Assembly: GCA_035493835.1 (NCBI GenBank)
Contig: DATJHO010000087.1
Span: 1-34,386, forward strand
Origin: DASZTU01 sp035493835
Lineage (GTDB): Bacteria > Pseudomonadota > Alphaproteobacteria > Rhizobiales > Devosiaceae
Direction: 5' to 3'
DNA length: 34,386 nucleotides
Both the position numbers and the translations under genes were made by a program. Positions 1 through 7,778 of the stretch are shown here, in pieces. Each line of letters opens with the position of its first letter. The first letter of the stretch is position 1. A model generated the notes under the pieces. It did not search any database. It saw only the letters and a program-made list of their open reading frames with translations, and was not told the DNA's origin.

Positions 1-359
1 CGCGAGAGCTTCACCAGCGCCATATTGGCGAGCCGTGGCTCGGCCTTGACCGCCTCGAGCGTCACCGGCCGGGGGAGTTTTCGCGCGGCGACCACGTCGA
101 CGCACTCCCAGACGATCTTGCCGTGCTCGTTCGGCTCAGCCGTCGAATCAGGATGGGCGAGCGCCACGACCTTGACGATGCCGACGATTTCCTTGCCCTG
201 GACGGAATGATAGAGGAAGCACTCCTCGCCCAGTTGCATCGCCTTCATGTTGTTGCGCGCCGCGTAATTGCGCACGCCGTGCCATTCCTCGACAGGCTTG
301 TTGGCGATGTCGTCATAGGAGAGCACGTTGGGCTCGCTCTTCATCAGCCAGTGCGCCAT
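1..359 (-). CDS. EVE-domain protein, 3' end cut by window edge
   Basis: The first 119 codons are present and the C-terminus lies outside the window. The N-terminus reads MAHWLMKSEPNVLSYDD, followed by W-HGVRNYAARNNMKAM, a FLYHS segment, a GIVKVV strand and PRPVTLEAVKAEPRLANMALV. This is the usual order of blocks in the EVE family (YTH/PUA-like fold, thymocyte nuclear protein 1 type, normally about 135-150 residues). Family members are thought to bind modified bases in nucleic acids, but the bacterial role is not settled. The ATG lies one base beyond the stop of the upstream YciI-like gene, so it is probably the last gene of the tsaD-gpsA-yciI transcript. The identification is firm; the function is not. 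Confidence 0.88.
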   Translation of the reverse strand, partial: MAHWLMKSEPNVLSYDDIANKPVEEWHGVRNYAARNNMKAMQLGEECFLYHSVQGKEIVGIVKVVALAHPDSTAEPNEHGKIVWECVDVVAARKLPRPVTLEAVKAEPRLANMALVKLS

Positions 360-360
360 T

Positions 361-654
361 TCAGCGGCCCTGGCTCTTGTTGATGGTCAGCGCAAAGCGG
401 CTGATTTCCCAGGACGCGAACACGCCCTCCTTGATGTAGGGGTCCTGCTCGAACAGCGCCTTGGCGGCCTCAAGATCGTCGGCCTCGATTACCACGAGAC
501 TGCCGACCGCCTTGCCGTCTTCGGTCTGGAACGGGCCAGCCAAGACCAGCCGGTCGCCAAGGGTCTCCAGGTGCTGCAAATGCGTTGGCCGCACCGCCTG
601 CCGACGTTCGAGGGCGCCTTCCTTGTCCCTGGCGATGATCGAATAGAGCGGCAT
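361..654 (-). CDS. YciI-like protein
   Basis: This is a 97-residue protein of the YCII family, a small ferredoxin-like alpha/beta fold. Visible family marks are the N-terminal strand MPLYSIIARDK, RPTHLQHLETLGDRLVLAGPF with the conserved His at about residue 25, the Gly-rich turn with EDGKAVGS, and DPYIKEGVF near the end. Family members have been linked to dehalogenase-like or lyase-like chemistry using the His and an acidic residue, but most have no known substrate. The ATG directly abuts the gpsA stop (TGAATG), and the GGGAGGA ribosome site lies inside the last gpsA codons, so translation is probably coupled to gpsA. Confidence 0.85.
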   Translation of the reverse strand: MPLYSIIARDKEGALERRQAVRPTHLQHLETLGDRLVLAGPFQTEDGKAVGSLVVIEADDLEAAKALFEQDPYIKEGVFASWEISRFALTINKSQGR

Positions 655-1644
655 TCATTCCTCCCGTTTGAGCGGCCGCGACATCAGTCCGGCAACGATT
701 TCATGGATTTGGGCACGGCCCGAGAGCAAGAGGTTTACCGCATCGATCAGCGGTGCGTCGATGCCGAGCTTGCGCACCAGCGCCTGCGCCGCCGGCGCGG
801 TGAGCACACCCTCGGCGAGGCCGGTACCCGCCGCGGCGATTTGTTCCGCGCTCTCGCCGCGCCCCAGCCCGACGCCATATTTGTAATTGCGCGATTGGGT
901 CGAGGTGCAGGTGAGCGTCAGATCGCCGAGCCCCGCAAGCCCGGTCAGGGTCGAGGCCTGCCCGCCCATGGCAACCACGAGCCGCGTCATTTCGGCAAAA
1001 GCCCTGGCCACCAGCGCCGCCCGGGCCGAGGCGCCCAGCCCTGCCCCCTCGACGGCCCCGCAGGCCAGCGCATAGACGTTCTTGAGGCCACCGGCCAGTT
1101 CGACGCCGATCCGGTCGCCGGCGGCGTAGGGCCTAAAACTCGGTCCGGCGAGTGCTGCCGCCAGCGCGTCAGTTTTTTCCGCATCGTCGCCGGCCAAAGT
1201 TACGGCGGTCGGCCGTCCGGCGGCAACGTCCTCGGCAAAGCCCGGGCCGGAGAGCACGAACGGCTCGGCGGCTGGGGCCAATTCGGCCAGGATATCGCTC
1301 TGGCGCGCCAGGGTGCCGCGCTCGAGGCCCTTGGCCGAGAGCACGACCGGCTTGCCGGCAAACGCCGCAGCGCCCATCGCCGTCAAGACGCTGCGGCTTG
1401 CTTGCGCCGGCACGGCGAGGATGACGAAATCGACTGAGGGGTCGAACGCGGCGCCCGCAACGATACGCTCCGACAGGCGTAGCTCACCCAGATGGGTCGG
1501 GTTCACATGCCGGGTGTTGATCGCCTCGATGGCCGTGGCATCACGGCCGACGAGCAGCACCTGCCGCCCGGCGAGGGCCGCAGCCTGGGCGAGCGCCGTG
1601 CCCCAGGCACCGGCGCCAATAATGGCGAGACGATCAAGCGGCAT
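655..1644 (-). CDS. gpsA: NAD(P)-dependent glycerol-3-phosphate dehydrogenase
   Basis: The 329-residue enzyme reduces dihydroxyacetone phosphate to sn-glycerol-3-phosphate, the backbone for phospholipid synthesis, in the cytoplasm. The Rossmann nucleotide loop GAGAWGTALA lies at residues 10-19. The active-site lysines are in VVLSAKGLE (K105) and ELAGGLKNVYALACG (K188). The C-terminal signature GLGDLTLTCTSTQSRN spans about 238-253. Length is typical of the family. Its start overlaps the last 11 bases of tsaD, giving an operon tsaD-gpsA-yciI-EVE, an order commonly kept in Hyphomicrobiales. One small variation is LSGPGFAEDV where many homologues have LSGPSFA. Confidence 0.96.
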   Translation of the reverse strand: MPLDRLAIIGAGAWGTALAQAAALAGRQVLLVGRDATAIEAINTRHVNPTHLGELRLSERIVAGAAFDPSVDFVILAVPAQASRSVLTAMGAAAFAGKPVVLSAKGLERGTLARQSDILAELAPAAEPFVLSGPGFAEDVAAGRPTAVTLAGDDAEKTDALAAALAGPSFRPYAAGDRIGVELAGGLKNVYALACGAVEGAGLGASARAALVARAFAEMTRLVVAMGGQASTLTGLAGLGDLTLTCTSTQSRNYKYGVGLGRGESAEQIAAAGTGLAEGVLTAPAAQALVRKLGIDAPLIDAVNLLLSGRAQIHEIVAGLMSRPLKREE

Positions 1645-2689
1645 CGAGCTTCATCCCCGGGGTATCCAGCGGCCAGCGCGGCCTTGCCACAAAATCGAAG
1701 CCATCGGTTGCACCCAGTGCCAACCTTTCGGCGCCCGCCCAGGCGACCATCGCCCCATTGTCGGTGCACAGCGCCGGCGGCGGAATGACGAGAGTGGCGC
1801 CAACATCGGACGCAACCCGCTGCAGCGCCGCGCCGATGCTGCGATTGGCGGCGACGCCCCCCGCGACCACCAATTGCGGCGCCTGCTGCGGCAAGGCCGC
1901 CCTGAACCGCGCCAGCGCCTGCCCCGCGCGCACGGCGACGATTTCGGTGACCGCGGCCTGGAAACTGGCGCAGATATCGGCCACGTCGCGATCGGAAAGC
2001 GGGGCGATCTCCTGCGCCGCGAGCCGCACGGCAGTCTTGAGGCCCGAGAAGGAAAAATCGAGCCGCTGTTCGCGCAGCAGCGGTCGGGGGAATCTGAACC
2101 GCCCGGCATCGCCCTGCTGCGCCACCCGCTCGACCGCGGGGCCGCCCGGCACGCCGAGGTCCAGGAGCTTTGCCACCTTGTCAAAAGCCTCGCCCAGGGC
2201 GTCGTCGATCGTCGTGCCCCAGCGCTCGTAGTCGCCAACGCCGCGGACCAGCACGAACTGGCTGTGCCCGCCTGAGACCAGCAGCATCAGGTAGGGAAAG
2301 CCGATGCCGTCAGTCAGCCGTGCCGTCAGCGCGTGCGCCTCGAGATGGTTGACCGCGATCAATGGCTTATCAAGCGCCGCGGCGATGGCCTTGGCGGTGG
2401 TCAGGCCAACCAGCACGCCCCCGATCAGTCCCGGCCCCGCGGTCGCCGCCACCGCATCGACATCATTGAGCTTGACGCCGGCCTCCGCGCTCGCCCGGCG
2501 AATGATGCCGTCGAGATGGCTCACATGCGCCCGTGCCGCCAGTTCCGGCACCACGCCGCCATAGGGCGCGTGCTCCTCGAGCTGACTGCGGACGATGTTT
2601 GAGAGAATTTTTCCGCGCCCCTCGGCGTCGCGGAAAACGATCGCGGCGGCCGTCTCGTCGCAACTCGTCTCGATGCCCAAAATTCTCAT
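1634..2689 (-). CDS. tsaD: tRNA N6-adenosine threonylcarbamoyltransferase TsaD
   Basis: The 351-residue protein transfers the threonylcarbamoyl group onto A37 of ANN-decoding tRNAs (t6A), working with TsaB, TsaC and TsaE. The N-terminus MRILGIETSCDETAAAIV, the metal-binding VNHLEAH (H115 and H119), LVSGGHSQFVLV, LGEAFDKVAKLLDLGVPGGP, FSFSGLKTAV and CTDNGAMVAWAG near the C-terminus are the standard ASKHA/Kae1 blocks in order. It is the first gene of the leftward run and is divergent from hemC across a 74-base gap. The ATG at 2689 matches the conserved N-terminus exactly. Confidence 0.97.
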   Translation of the reverse strand: MRILGIETSCDETAAAIVFRDAEGRGKILSNIVRSQLEEHAPYGGVVPELAARAHVSHLDGIIRRASAEAGVKLNDVDAVAATAGPGLIGGVLVGLTTAKAIAAALDKPLIAVNHLEAHALTARLTDGIGFPYLMLLVSGGHSQFVLVRGVGDYERWGTTIDDALGEAFDKVAKLLDLGVPGGPAVERVAQQGDAGRFRFPRPLLREQRLDFSFSGLKTAVRLAAQEIAPLSDRDVADICASFQAAVTEIVAVRAGQALARFRAALPQQAPQLVVAGGVAANRSIGAALQRVASDVGATLVIPPPALCTDNGAMVAWAGAERLALGATDGFDFVARPRWPLDTPGMKLDAA

Positions 2690-2763
2690 GCGCGCTTGCC
2701 GGGGTTTCGCCAGTGGTCTAAGCCGGGGTTTTATACGCCCGGCCTACAGAGGAACCTTGGAGA

Positions 2764-3714
2764 TTGCAACGCACCGGCGCTGAGACAAGCCCCTTCGCCC
2801 GTATCGGCACTCGCGGTTCGCCGCTGGCGCTGGTACAGGCCGAACTGGTGCGCGCAAGACTGGCCCAAGCCCATGGCGTCGCTGCCGACGACATCGAGAT
2901 CGTGGCGATCTCGACCGGCGGCGACCGGGTGCAGGATCGGCCGCTGTCCGACCTGGGCGGCAAGGGCATGTTCACCAAGGAAATCGAGCAGGCGCTGCTT
3001 TCGGGCGCCATCGATCTCGGGGTGCACTCCTCCAAGGATGTCGCCTCGGTGCTGCCCGAGGGGCTGATGCTTGCGGCGTTCCTCGAGCGGGAAGACGTGC
3101 GCGATGCCTTCGTGTCGCTAACAGCCGCCTCGATCGAGGCCCTGCCGCAGGGCGCCCGGCTCGGCACATCCTCGCTCCGCCGCGCCGCGCAGATGCGCCG
3201 GTTTCGGCCAGATCTCGAAATCGTGCCGTTCCGCGGCAATGTCGATACGCGCCTCGAAAAGCTAGCCCGCGGCGTTGCCGACGCAACGCTGCTCGCTACC
3301 GCAGGCCTCAACCGGCTCGGCCGGCAGGAAAAGATCACGGCCTTCCTAGACCCCAAGAAATTCCCGACCGCCCCGGCGCAGGGTGCCATCGGCATCGAAA
3401 TCCGCGAGGGCGAGACGCGCATGCTGGAGCTCGTCGCTCCCCTCAACCACGCGTCGACCGCCGCCGCCATTACCGCCGAGCGGGCCTTCTTGCGCAAGCT
3501 CGATGGCTCCTGCCGCACCCCGATCGGGGCCTATTCGGTGGCGAACAGCGGCCGGCTCGAGCTGACGGGCCAAATTCTTTCGCCGGACGGCACACAGTGT
3601 TTTACCGACGAACTTTCGGCTGTGCCGGCCGATGCTGAACGGCTCGGCACCGAATTGGGGGAAAGGCTGCTCAAGACCGCCGGGCCCGAATTCCTGAAGC
3701 TGTTTGCCGGCTGA
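2764..3714 (+). CDS. hemC: Hydroxymethylbilane synthase (porphobilinogen deaminase)
   Basis: The 316-residue enzyme joins four porphobilinogens into hydroxymethylbilane for haem and cobalamin synthesis. Motifs in order are IGTRGSPLALVQAE, DRPLSDLGGKGMFTKEIE, DLGVHSSKDV (catalytic Asp at about residue 92), GTSSLRRAAQM, VPFRGNVDTRLEKL, APAQGAIGIEIR, and KLDGSCRTPIGAY with Cys250, which carries the dipyrromethane cofactor. No ATG lies between the upstream stop and the first conserved block. The best start is TTG at 2764, with AGAGGA about 10 bases upstream. The first gene of a hemC-hemD-mitofilin-hemY operon, it is followed by hemD one base after its stop. Confidence 0.95.
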   Translation: MQRTGAETSPFARIGTRGSPLALVQAELVRARLAQAHGVAADDIEIVAISTGGDRVQDRPLSDLGGKGMFTKEIEQALLSGAIDLGVHSSKDVASVLPEGLMLAAFLEREDVRDAFVSLTAASIEALPQGARLGTSSLRRAAQMRRFRPDLEIVPFRGNVDTRLEKLARGVADATLLATAGLNRLGRQEKITAFLDPKKFPTAPAQGAIGIEIREGETRMLELVAPLNHASTAAAITAERAFLRKLDGSCRTPIGAYSVANSGRLELTGQILSPDGTQCFTDELSAVPADAERLGTELGERLLKTAGPEFLKLFAG

Positions 3715-3715
3715 A

Positions 3716-4450
3716 ATGCCCCGGATGCTGGTGACGCGCGCCCTGATCGATGCTGCCGACACCATCGGCCGGCTCGGGGCGATCGGCATCGAGGGGATCG
3801 CGGCGCCGCTCCTCGAATGTGTCCCGCTGCACACCAGCCTGCCGGTTCCGAATGGCTTTGCGGGCCTGGCGCTCACCAGCACCAACGCCCTGCGCATGCT
3901 CGCCGAGCGCCAGGCCCTCGCACCGTTTCTCGGGCTGAAGGTCTTTGCCGTCGGCGACAAGACGGCGGCGGCCGCGCGGGCCTATGGCTTTGCTGACGTG
4001 GTTACCGGGGGCGGCACGCTGGCGCACCTCGTCAAGGCGATTGCCGCGGCAGGCGACACCGGGCCCATCTTCTATCCGGCGGCGCGGCATCAATCGGGTG
4101 ATCTTGCCAAGGAATTGGCCCCTTTCGGCATCATGGTGGTCACAAGCAAAGTTTATGAAATGCGCGCCGCCCAGAGCCTTGCCCCCGAGATCATTGACGA
4201 GCTGTCGGCCGGGCGTCTCGCTGCGGCCCTGTTCTATTCGCGCCGTACGGCCGAAATCTTTGTCGGGCTGACAGAGAACCATCTCGGCCGCGAGGCAAGG
4301 ACGCGCCTCGGCATGCTGTGCCTCTCCGAAGGCACCGCCGCGCCGCTGGTTGCGGCCCGCTTCGTGCGCATCGGCCTCGCCGACCAGCCGAGTGAGGAGG
4401 CCATGATGGCGCTGGCGCTGTCTTTTGCCCGCGACCAAAACGCGTCATGA
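3716..4450 (+). CDS. hemD: Uroporphyrinogen-III synthase
   Basis: The 244-residue protein cyclises hydroxymethylbilane, with inversion of ring D, to uroporphyrinogen III. HemD sequences are poorly conserved. What can be seen is the two-lobed alpha/beta layout with MLVTRA at the start, LALTSTNALRML, VFAVGDKTAAAARAYGF, IFYPAARHQ, VYEMRAA and LFYSRRTAEIF. Position directly after hemC settles the call. I chose the ATG at 3716, just past the hemC TGA; an in-frame TTG at 3704 would overlap hemC by 11 bases. The product feeds both the haem and the sirohaem/cobalamin branches. Confidence 0.92.
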   Translation: MPRMLVTRALIDAADTIGRLGAIGIEGIAAPLLECVPLHTSLPVPNGFAGLALTSTNALRMLAERQALAPFLGLKVFAVGDKTAAAARAYGFADVVTGGGTLAHLVKAIAAAGDTGPIFYPAARHQSGDLAKELAPFGIMVVTSKVYEMRAAQSLAPEIIDELSAGRLAAALFYSRRTAEIFVGLTENHLGREARTRLGMLCLSEGTAAPLVAARFVRIGLADQPSEEAMMALALSFARDQNAS

Positions 4451-4478
4451 TGCAGATCCCGTAGCAAGGAACCGATTG

Positions 4479-5930
4479 ATGGCTGACCGTAAGTCCGGGC
4501 CTGTTAAACCCCCGGTCATCGATCTGACCGCCCGCCCGGCCGAGCCGGCGAAGCCCGGAGCCCCGCCGGAGGCGGCTATCGCGGCCGTGCCACAAGGTCC
4601 AGAGCGCCCCGGAGCTCCTGCCGCGCCCGGCACCAATCCGGCGATCGAGCCGCCGAAGGCCGCAGCCGAGGGTGTCGCCCAACCGGCCGACAAGCGGGGG
4701 GATTCGGCCTTGGCCGGGGAAAAACCCGACAATTCAAAGACTGCGGATCCCAAGAGCACGGACACCAAGGGTGAAAAACCCGCCGGTCAGCTGAAATCGC
4801 CTACCGACAAGCCCATGCCCAGAAAGGCCCCGGGGGGCGGCCCAATGGCAGTCGGCGCGATCGGCGGCGCGATCATTGCCATCGGCGTCACCTACGCGAT
4901 AGCGAACGCCGGCTTCTGGCCGTCGCCCAAGACCGATACCGAGCTACGCATCGCCCAGTTGCAGGACCGGCTGGCGCAAGCCGAAGCGTCCGACGCCTCC
5001 AATGCCAAGGCTGTAGCGGACCTCACTGGCCGCCTCACCAGCCTTGAGGGCGATGTCGACGGCAAGCTCGCCGCCTCCGCCGATGGGCTGACAAAACTCC
5101 AGCAAAGCGTTGCGGGCCTTCAGGCGGCAAAGCCGCCCGCGGTCGACCTTTCGCCGCTGGAAGCCCAGATCAAAACTCTGTCGTCGCGGCTCGATGCGGT
5201 GGCGTCGGGCGCCTCTTCGGCCGATGCGGGCGCGATTGCCGCCAATCTGGCCACCGCGCAGCGCAGCCTCACCGACCTCTCCAACAAGGTCGCCGCCCTC
5301 GATTCGCACGCGACCGCCACCGACAACACGATTGCCAATCTCAACAGCGAATTCGCCAGCGCCAAATCCGCCATCGACCAGGCGGCGCGGGCACCGAGCC
5401 CCAAGGCCATCGCCTCGGCGATGCAGCTGCCGCTGCTGATTTCGGCGCTGGAATCGGATTTTGCCGCCGGCCGGCCCTATGCCACGGACCTCGGCAACCT
5501 CACTGCCGCGGTGCCTGAGGCGCATGCACCGGCCTCGGTCTCCGCCGCCGCCACTAGCGGCATGCCGGCGCCGGACGACCTAGCCCGGCAGCTCGATGCC
5601 GCCATGCCCGACATGCTCAGCGCCCGGCCGGCGGGAACCGATTCCAGCTGGCAGGGACAGGCGAGCGACTGGGTGAAGCGCATGCTGGCGCTCCGGCCGC
5701 AGGGCGCGCTGACGGGCGATAGCCCCGAGGCCCTGGCTTCGCAGTTGCAGGAGGCCGTCAGCCGCCACGATTTTGCAGGTGCCGCAAAACTCTTCGACCA
5801 ATTGCCGCAGCCCATGCAACAGGCGGCGGGCGATCTCGGCGCCAAGATCAAGACGCTGGCCGATGCGGACGCTTTCCTCGCCAATCTCCGTCAGACCGCG
5901 CTCGCGCCGGCCGCGGGAGTGCAGCAGTGA
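4479..5930 (+). CDS. Mitofilin-like membrane protein (COG4223 type)
   Basis: The protein has 483 residues from ATG 4479, with AAGGA eight bases upstream; in-frame upstream starts reach back into hemD and lack this site. The first ~120 residues are Pro/Ala/Lys-rich and look disordered. A single membrane segment follows (GPMAVGAIGGAIIAIGVTYAIANAGFW). Then comes a long heptad-rich coiled coil with Ala-rich repeats, and a C-terminal helical region containing MQLPLLISALESDFAAGRPY and WVKRMLALRPQG. This is the architecture of the alphaproteobacterial mitofilin relatives, the bacterial counterparts of mitochondrial Mic60, which shape inner-membrane folds. Placement between hemD and hemY is typical of the group. 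The Mic60 role is family knowledge, not shown here. Confidence 0.85.
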   Translation: MADRKSGPVKPPVIDLTARPAEPAKPGAPPEAAIAAVPQGPERPGAPAAPGTNPAIEPPKAAAEGVAQPADKRGDSALAGEKPDNSKTADPKSTDTKGEKPAGQLKSPTDKPMPRKAPGGGPMAVGAIGGAIIAIGVTYAIANAGFWPSPKTDTELRIAQLQDRLAQAEASDASNAKAVADLTGRLTSLEGDVDGKLAASADGLTKLQQSVAGLQAAKPPAVDLSPLEAQIKTLSSRLDAVASGASSADAGAIAANLATAQRSLTDLSNKVAALDSHATATDNTIANLNSEFASAKSAIDQAARAPSPKAIASAMQLPLLISALESDFAAGRPYATDLGNLTAAVPEAHAPASVSAAATSGMPAPDDLARQLDAAMPDMLSARPAGTDSSWQGQASDWVKRMLALRPQGALTGDSPEALASQLQEAVSRHDFAGAAKLFDQLPQPMQQAAGDLGAKIKTLADADAFLANLRQTALAPAAGVQQ

Positions 5931-7291
5931 TCCGGCTTGCCCTCTGGATTATCTCCAGCCTCGCCGTCACCGCCCTGATCGCTTGGCTGATCAGCCTGCC
6001 GGGCACGATGACGATCGAGGTCGCCGGCTTCATCGCGCAGCCGCGGCTTGGCCTGGCCATCGCCGTGTTGCTGGGACTGGTCGTCCTCATCATTGCCGTC
6101 TGGGCGATCATCCGCCGCATCCTGATGATGCCCCGCTTTTTTGCCCGGCGCGGACGTGACCGGCGGCGCGAGCGCGGTATCACCGCGCTGTCCGACGCGG
6201 TAATCGCCTTGCACGCCGGCGAACCCGGCCTCGCCCGCGACCTGGCCCGCGAGGCGCGCCAGCATCTTTCGGCCAATGCCGCGGCGCAATTGCTGGAGGC
6301 GCGGGCGCATCTGGCGCTTGGCGACACGGCCGCCGCTCGCGAGCATTATCGCGCGCTGATCGGCAATCCCCGAACGGCCATGGCCGCACTATCCGGCCTG
6401 CATGAGCAGGCCCGGGCGCAGGGGCGCCATGCGGCCGCGCTGACCTTTGCCCGCAAGGCCGCAAGCCTGCAACCGAACACCGCCTGGGCGGCCGATGCCG
6501 TGTTCGACGACCTCGTTCGCAAGGGCGCCTGGGCCGAGGCCATCGCGATGACCGCCAGCGCGCCCGTCGCCGGCCGCGAGGCGCGGGCGAAAAAGAAGCA
6601 CCGGCAGGCGGTGCTCGAAACCGCCTTTGCCCGCGAACTTGAGCCGACCGATCCCTCGGCTGCGCTCGCTCATGCGCTGGCCGCGCTGAAACTCCAGCCC
6701 GATTTCGTTCCTGCGGCGCTGATCGCCGCGCGGATCGTGGCGAATCGCGGCGAGGTGCGCCGCGCCATGAATCTCTTGCGCCGGGTCTATCGCAGCACCC
6801 GCCATCCGGATGTGGCGACGCTTTATGCCAACAGCCAGCCGGGCGCCTCGGCCGTCGATCGGCTGAAGCGGGTGCGCGAGCTGATCGATACACCGCCGTC
6901 CGATCGGGCCAGCGCCATTGTTCTCGCCCGCGCCGCGATCGACGCCTATGAGTGGAAAACGGCGCGGGCCGCGCTCGATGATTTCGTCGCCAACGAGCCC
7001 ACCCAGGGTGTCGCCATGCTGATGGCCGAGATCGAGGAGGGCCAGAACGCCGACCAGGGCAAGGCCCGCGAATGGCTCGGCCGGGCCGTGCGCGCCCCGC
7101 GCGACCCGACCTGGACCGCCGACGGCATTACCTCCGGCGAATGGGAGCCGACCTCCCCGATCACCGGCAGGCTCGATGCGTTCGAATGGAAGGTACCGGT
7201 CAGCGCTTCGACGTCGCGCCTTGGCGATCAGGCGACGACTGAGGGAACGGCAGCCGCGCCAAGCCGCCCGCTGCCGGCGCCGCAACCCTGA
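5927..7291 (+). CDS. hemY: HemY N-terminal domain, TPR membrane protein
   Basis: The 454-residue protein starts at GTG 5927, overlapping the preceding stop as GTGA, so it is translationally coupled. Two membrane helices lie at about residues 3-22 and 40-60 (LALWIISSLAVTALIAWLIS and LGLAIAVLLGLVVLIIAVWAI), followed by a basic stretch with RRGRDRRRERG. The rest is alpha-helical with TPR-like Ala/Leu/Arg helices (ARDLAREARQHL, ALTFARKAASLQP, ALAALKLQPDF, AMNLLRRVYR). This is the HemY_N family. It was named from a haem operon and is distinct from the protoporphyrinogen oxidase also called HemY; its function is uncertain. Its fixed partnership with the mitofilin-like gene suggests a shared envelope role. 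Confidence 0.88.
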   Translation: MIRLALWIISSLAVTALIAWLISLPGTMTIEVAGFIAQPRLGLAIAVLLGLVVLIIAVWAIIRRILMMPRFFARRGRDRRRERGITALSDAVIALHAGEPGLARDLAREARQHLSANAAAQLLEARAHLALGDTAAAREHYRALIGNPRTAMAALSGLHEQARAQGRHAAALTFARKAASLQPNTAWAADAVFDDLVRKGAWAEAIAMTASAPVAGREARAKKKHRQAVLETAFARELEPTDPSAALAHALAALKLQPDFVPAALIAARIVANRGEVRRAMNLLRRVYRSTRHPDVATLYANSQPGASAVDRLKRVRELIDTPPSDRASAIVLARAAIDAYEWKTARAALDDFVANEPTQGVAMLMAEIEEGQNADQGKAREWLGRAVRAPRDPTWTADGITSGEWEPTSPITGRLDAFEWKVPVSASTSRLGDQATTEGTAAAPSRPLPAPQP

Positions 7292-7347
7292 GGCGGGATG
7301 CACCTCACGTCGAAACCTTCTTCCTGTTGGCGGACGCTAAACACCGC

Positions 7348-7376
7348 TTGCGCGCCCGCCCCGCAATCGGCTAAAG
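7348..7376 (+). promoter_or_regulatory. Possible promoter for tRNA-Thr
   Basis: A TTGCGC hexamer at 7348-7353 is followed after 17 bases by CTAAAG at 7371-7376, about 40 bases before the tRNA. Spacing fits a sigma-70-type promoter, and stable-RNA promoters of alphaproteobacteria often have a TTG-rich -35 and a weak -10. This is a pattern match only. Confidence 0.3.
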
Positions 7377-7416
7377 ACCCGACATCTTCCGCGCTGGGTC
7401 AATGCCTCGCGCCGGC

Positions 7417-7492
7417 GCCGCTTTAGCTCAGTTGGTAGAGCACATCATTCGTAATGATGGGGTCAGGTGTTCGAGTCACCTAAGCGGCACCA
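7417..7492 (+). tRNA. tRNA-Thr (anticodon CGT)
   Basis: The 76 bases fold as a full cloverleaf. The acceptor stem pairs GCCGCTT (7417-7423) with AAGCGGC (7482-7488). The D arm is GCTC..GAGC. The anticodon stem pairs CATCA with TGATG around loop TTCGTAA, with the CGT anticodon at 7450-7452 reading ACG. The T arm is AGGTG-TTCGAGT-CACCT. The discriminator base is A, and the terminal CCA is encoded (7490-7492). It lies in a spacer between the hemY-type gene and a small protein gene on the same strand. Confidence 0.97.
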
Positions 7493-7518
7493 CAATTCAA
7501 TTAAGGGTGCATTCGTTC

Positions 7519-7770
7519 GTGAGCAGTCGAGCTGGGACCGAGGTTGCGCGGCTGCGCCGCTTGCGCCGGCTGGCGGGTCGCCGCGGGCTCGCGCTTCTGG
7601 CGACCGAGAGGCCGAACCCCAAACTTCCCGGCAGCGGCTACATGCTCAACGATGACGAGAGCAGGCGGCCGATCCTGGGCGACCGGCCGCAGCCCTATAG
7701 CGCCACCCTCGACCAGATCGAGGAATATCTCGACCGGATGCCCGAGGACTCCGAGGCAACGGACGAGTAG
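7519..7770 (+). CDS. Small basic-to-acidic conserved-looking protein
   Basis: The protein has about 83 residues if it begins at GTG 7519; GTG 7507 is an alternative with AAGGG beside it, and the ATG at 7642 would give only 42 residues. The N-terminal half is very basic (ARLRRLRRLAGRRGLALLATERPNP). The middle reads GSGYMLNDDESRRPILGDRPQPYSATLDQIEEYLDR, and the end is acidic. From memory this resembles small uncharacterised rhizobial proteins with an RRLAR-GLALRKSR...GGYMLVD...PYSASLDEIEAYL pattern, so I favour the longer start including the basic region. It begins 26 bases after the tRNA. No function can be given. Confidence 0.65.
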   Translation: MSSRAGTEVARLRRLRRLAGRRGLALLATERPNPKLPGSGYMLNDDESRRPILGDRPQPYSATLDQIEEYLDRMPEDSEATDE

Positions 7771-7778
7771 CCCGAGCG

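Noticed and set aside
1..2689. EVE-domain protein as part of a defence island
   Set aside because: It sits in the common tsaD-gpsA-yciI housekeeping context with no nuclease or helicase partner.
2698..2731. Direct repeat GCCGGGGTTT, 24 bases apart, between tsaD and hemC
   Set aside because: Could be a regulator site, but two short GC-rich matches in a GC-rich gap are likely by chance.
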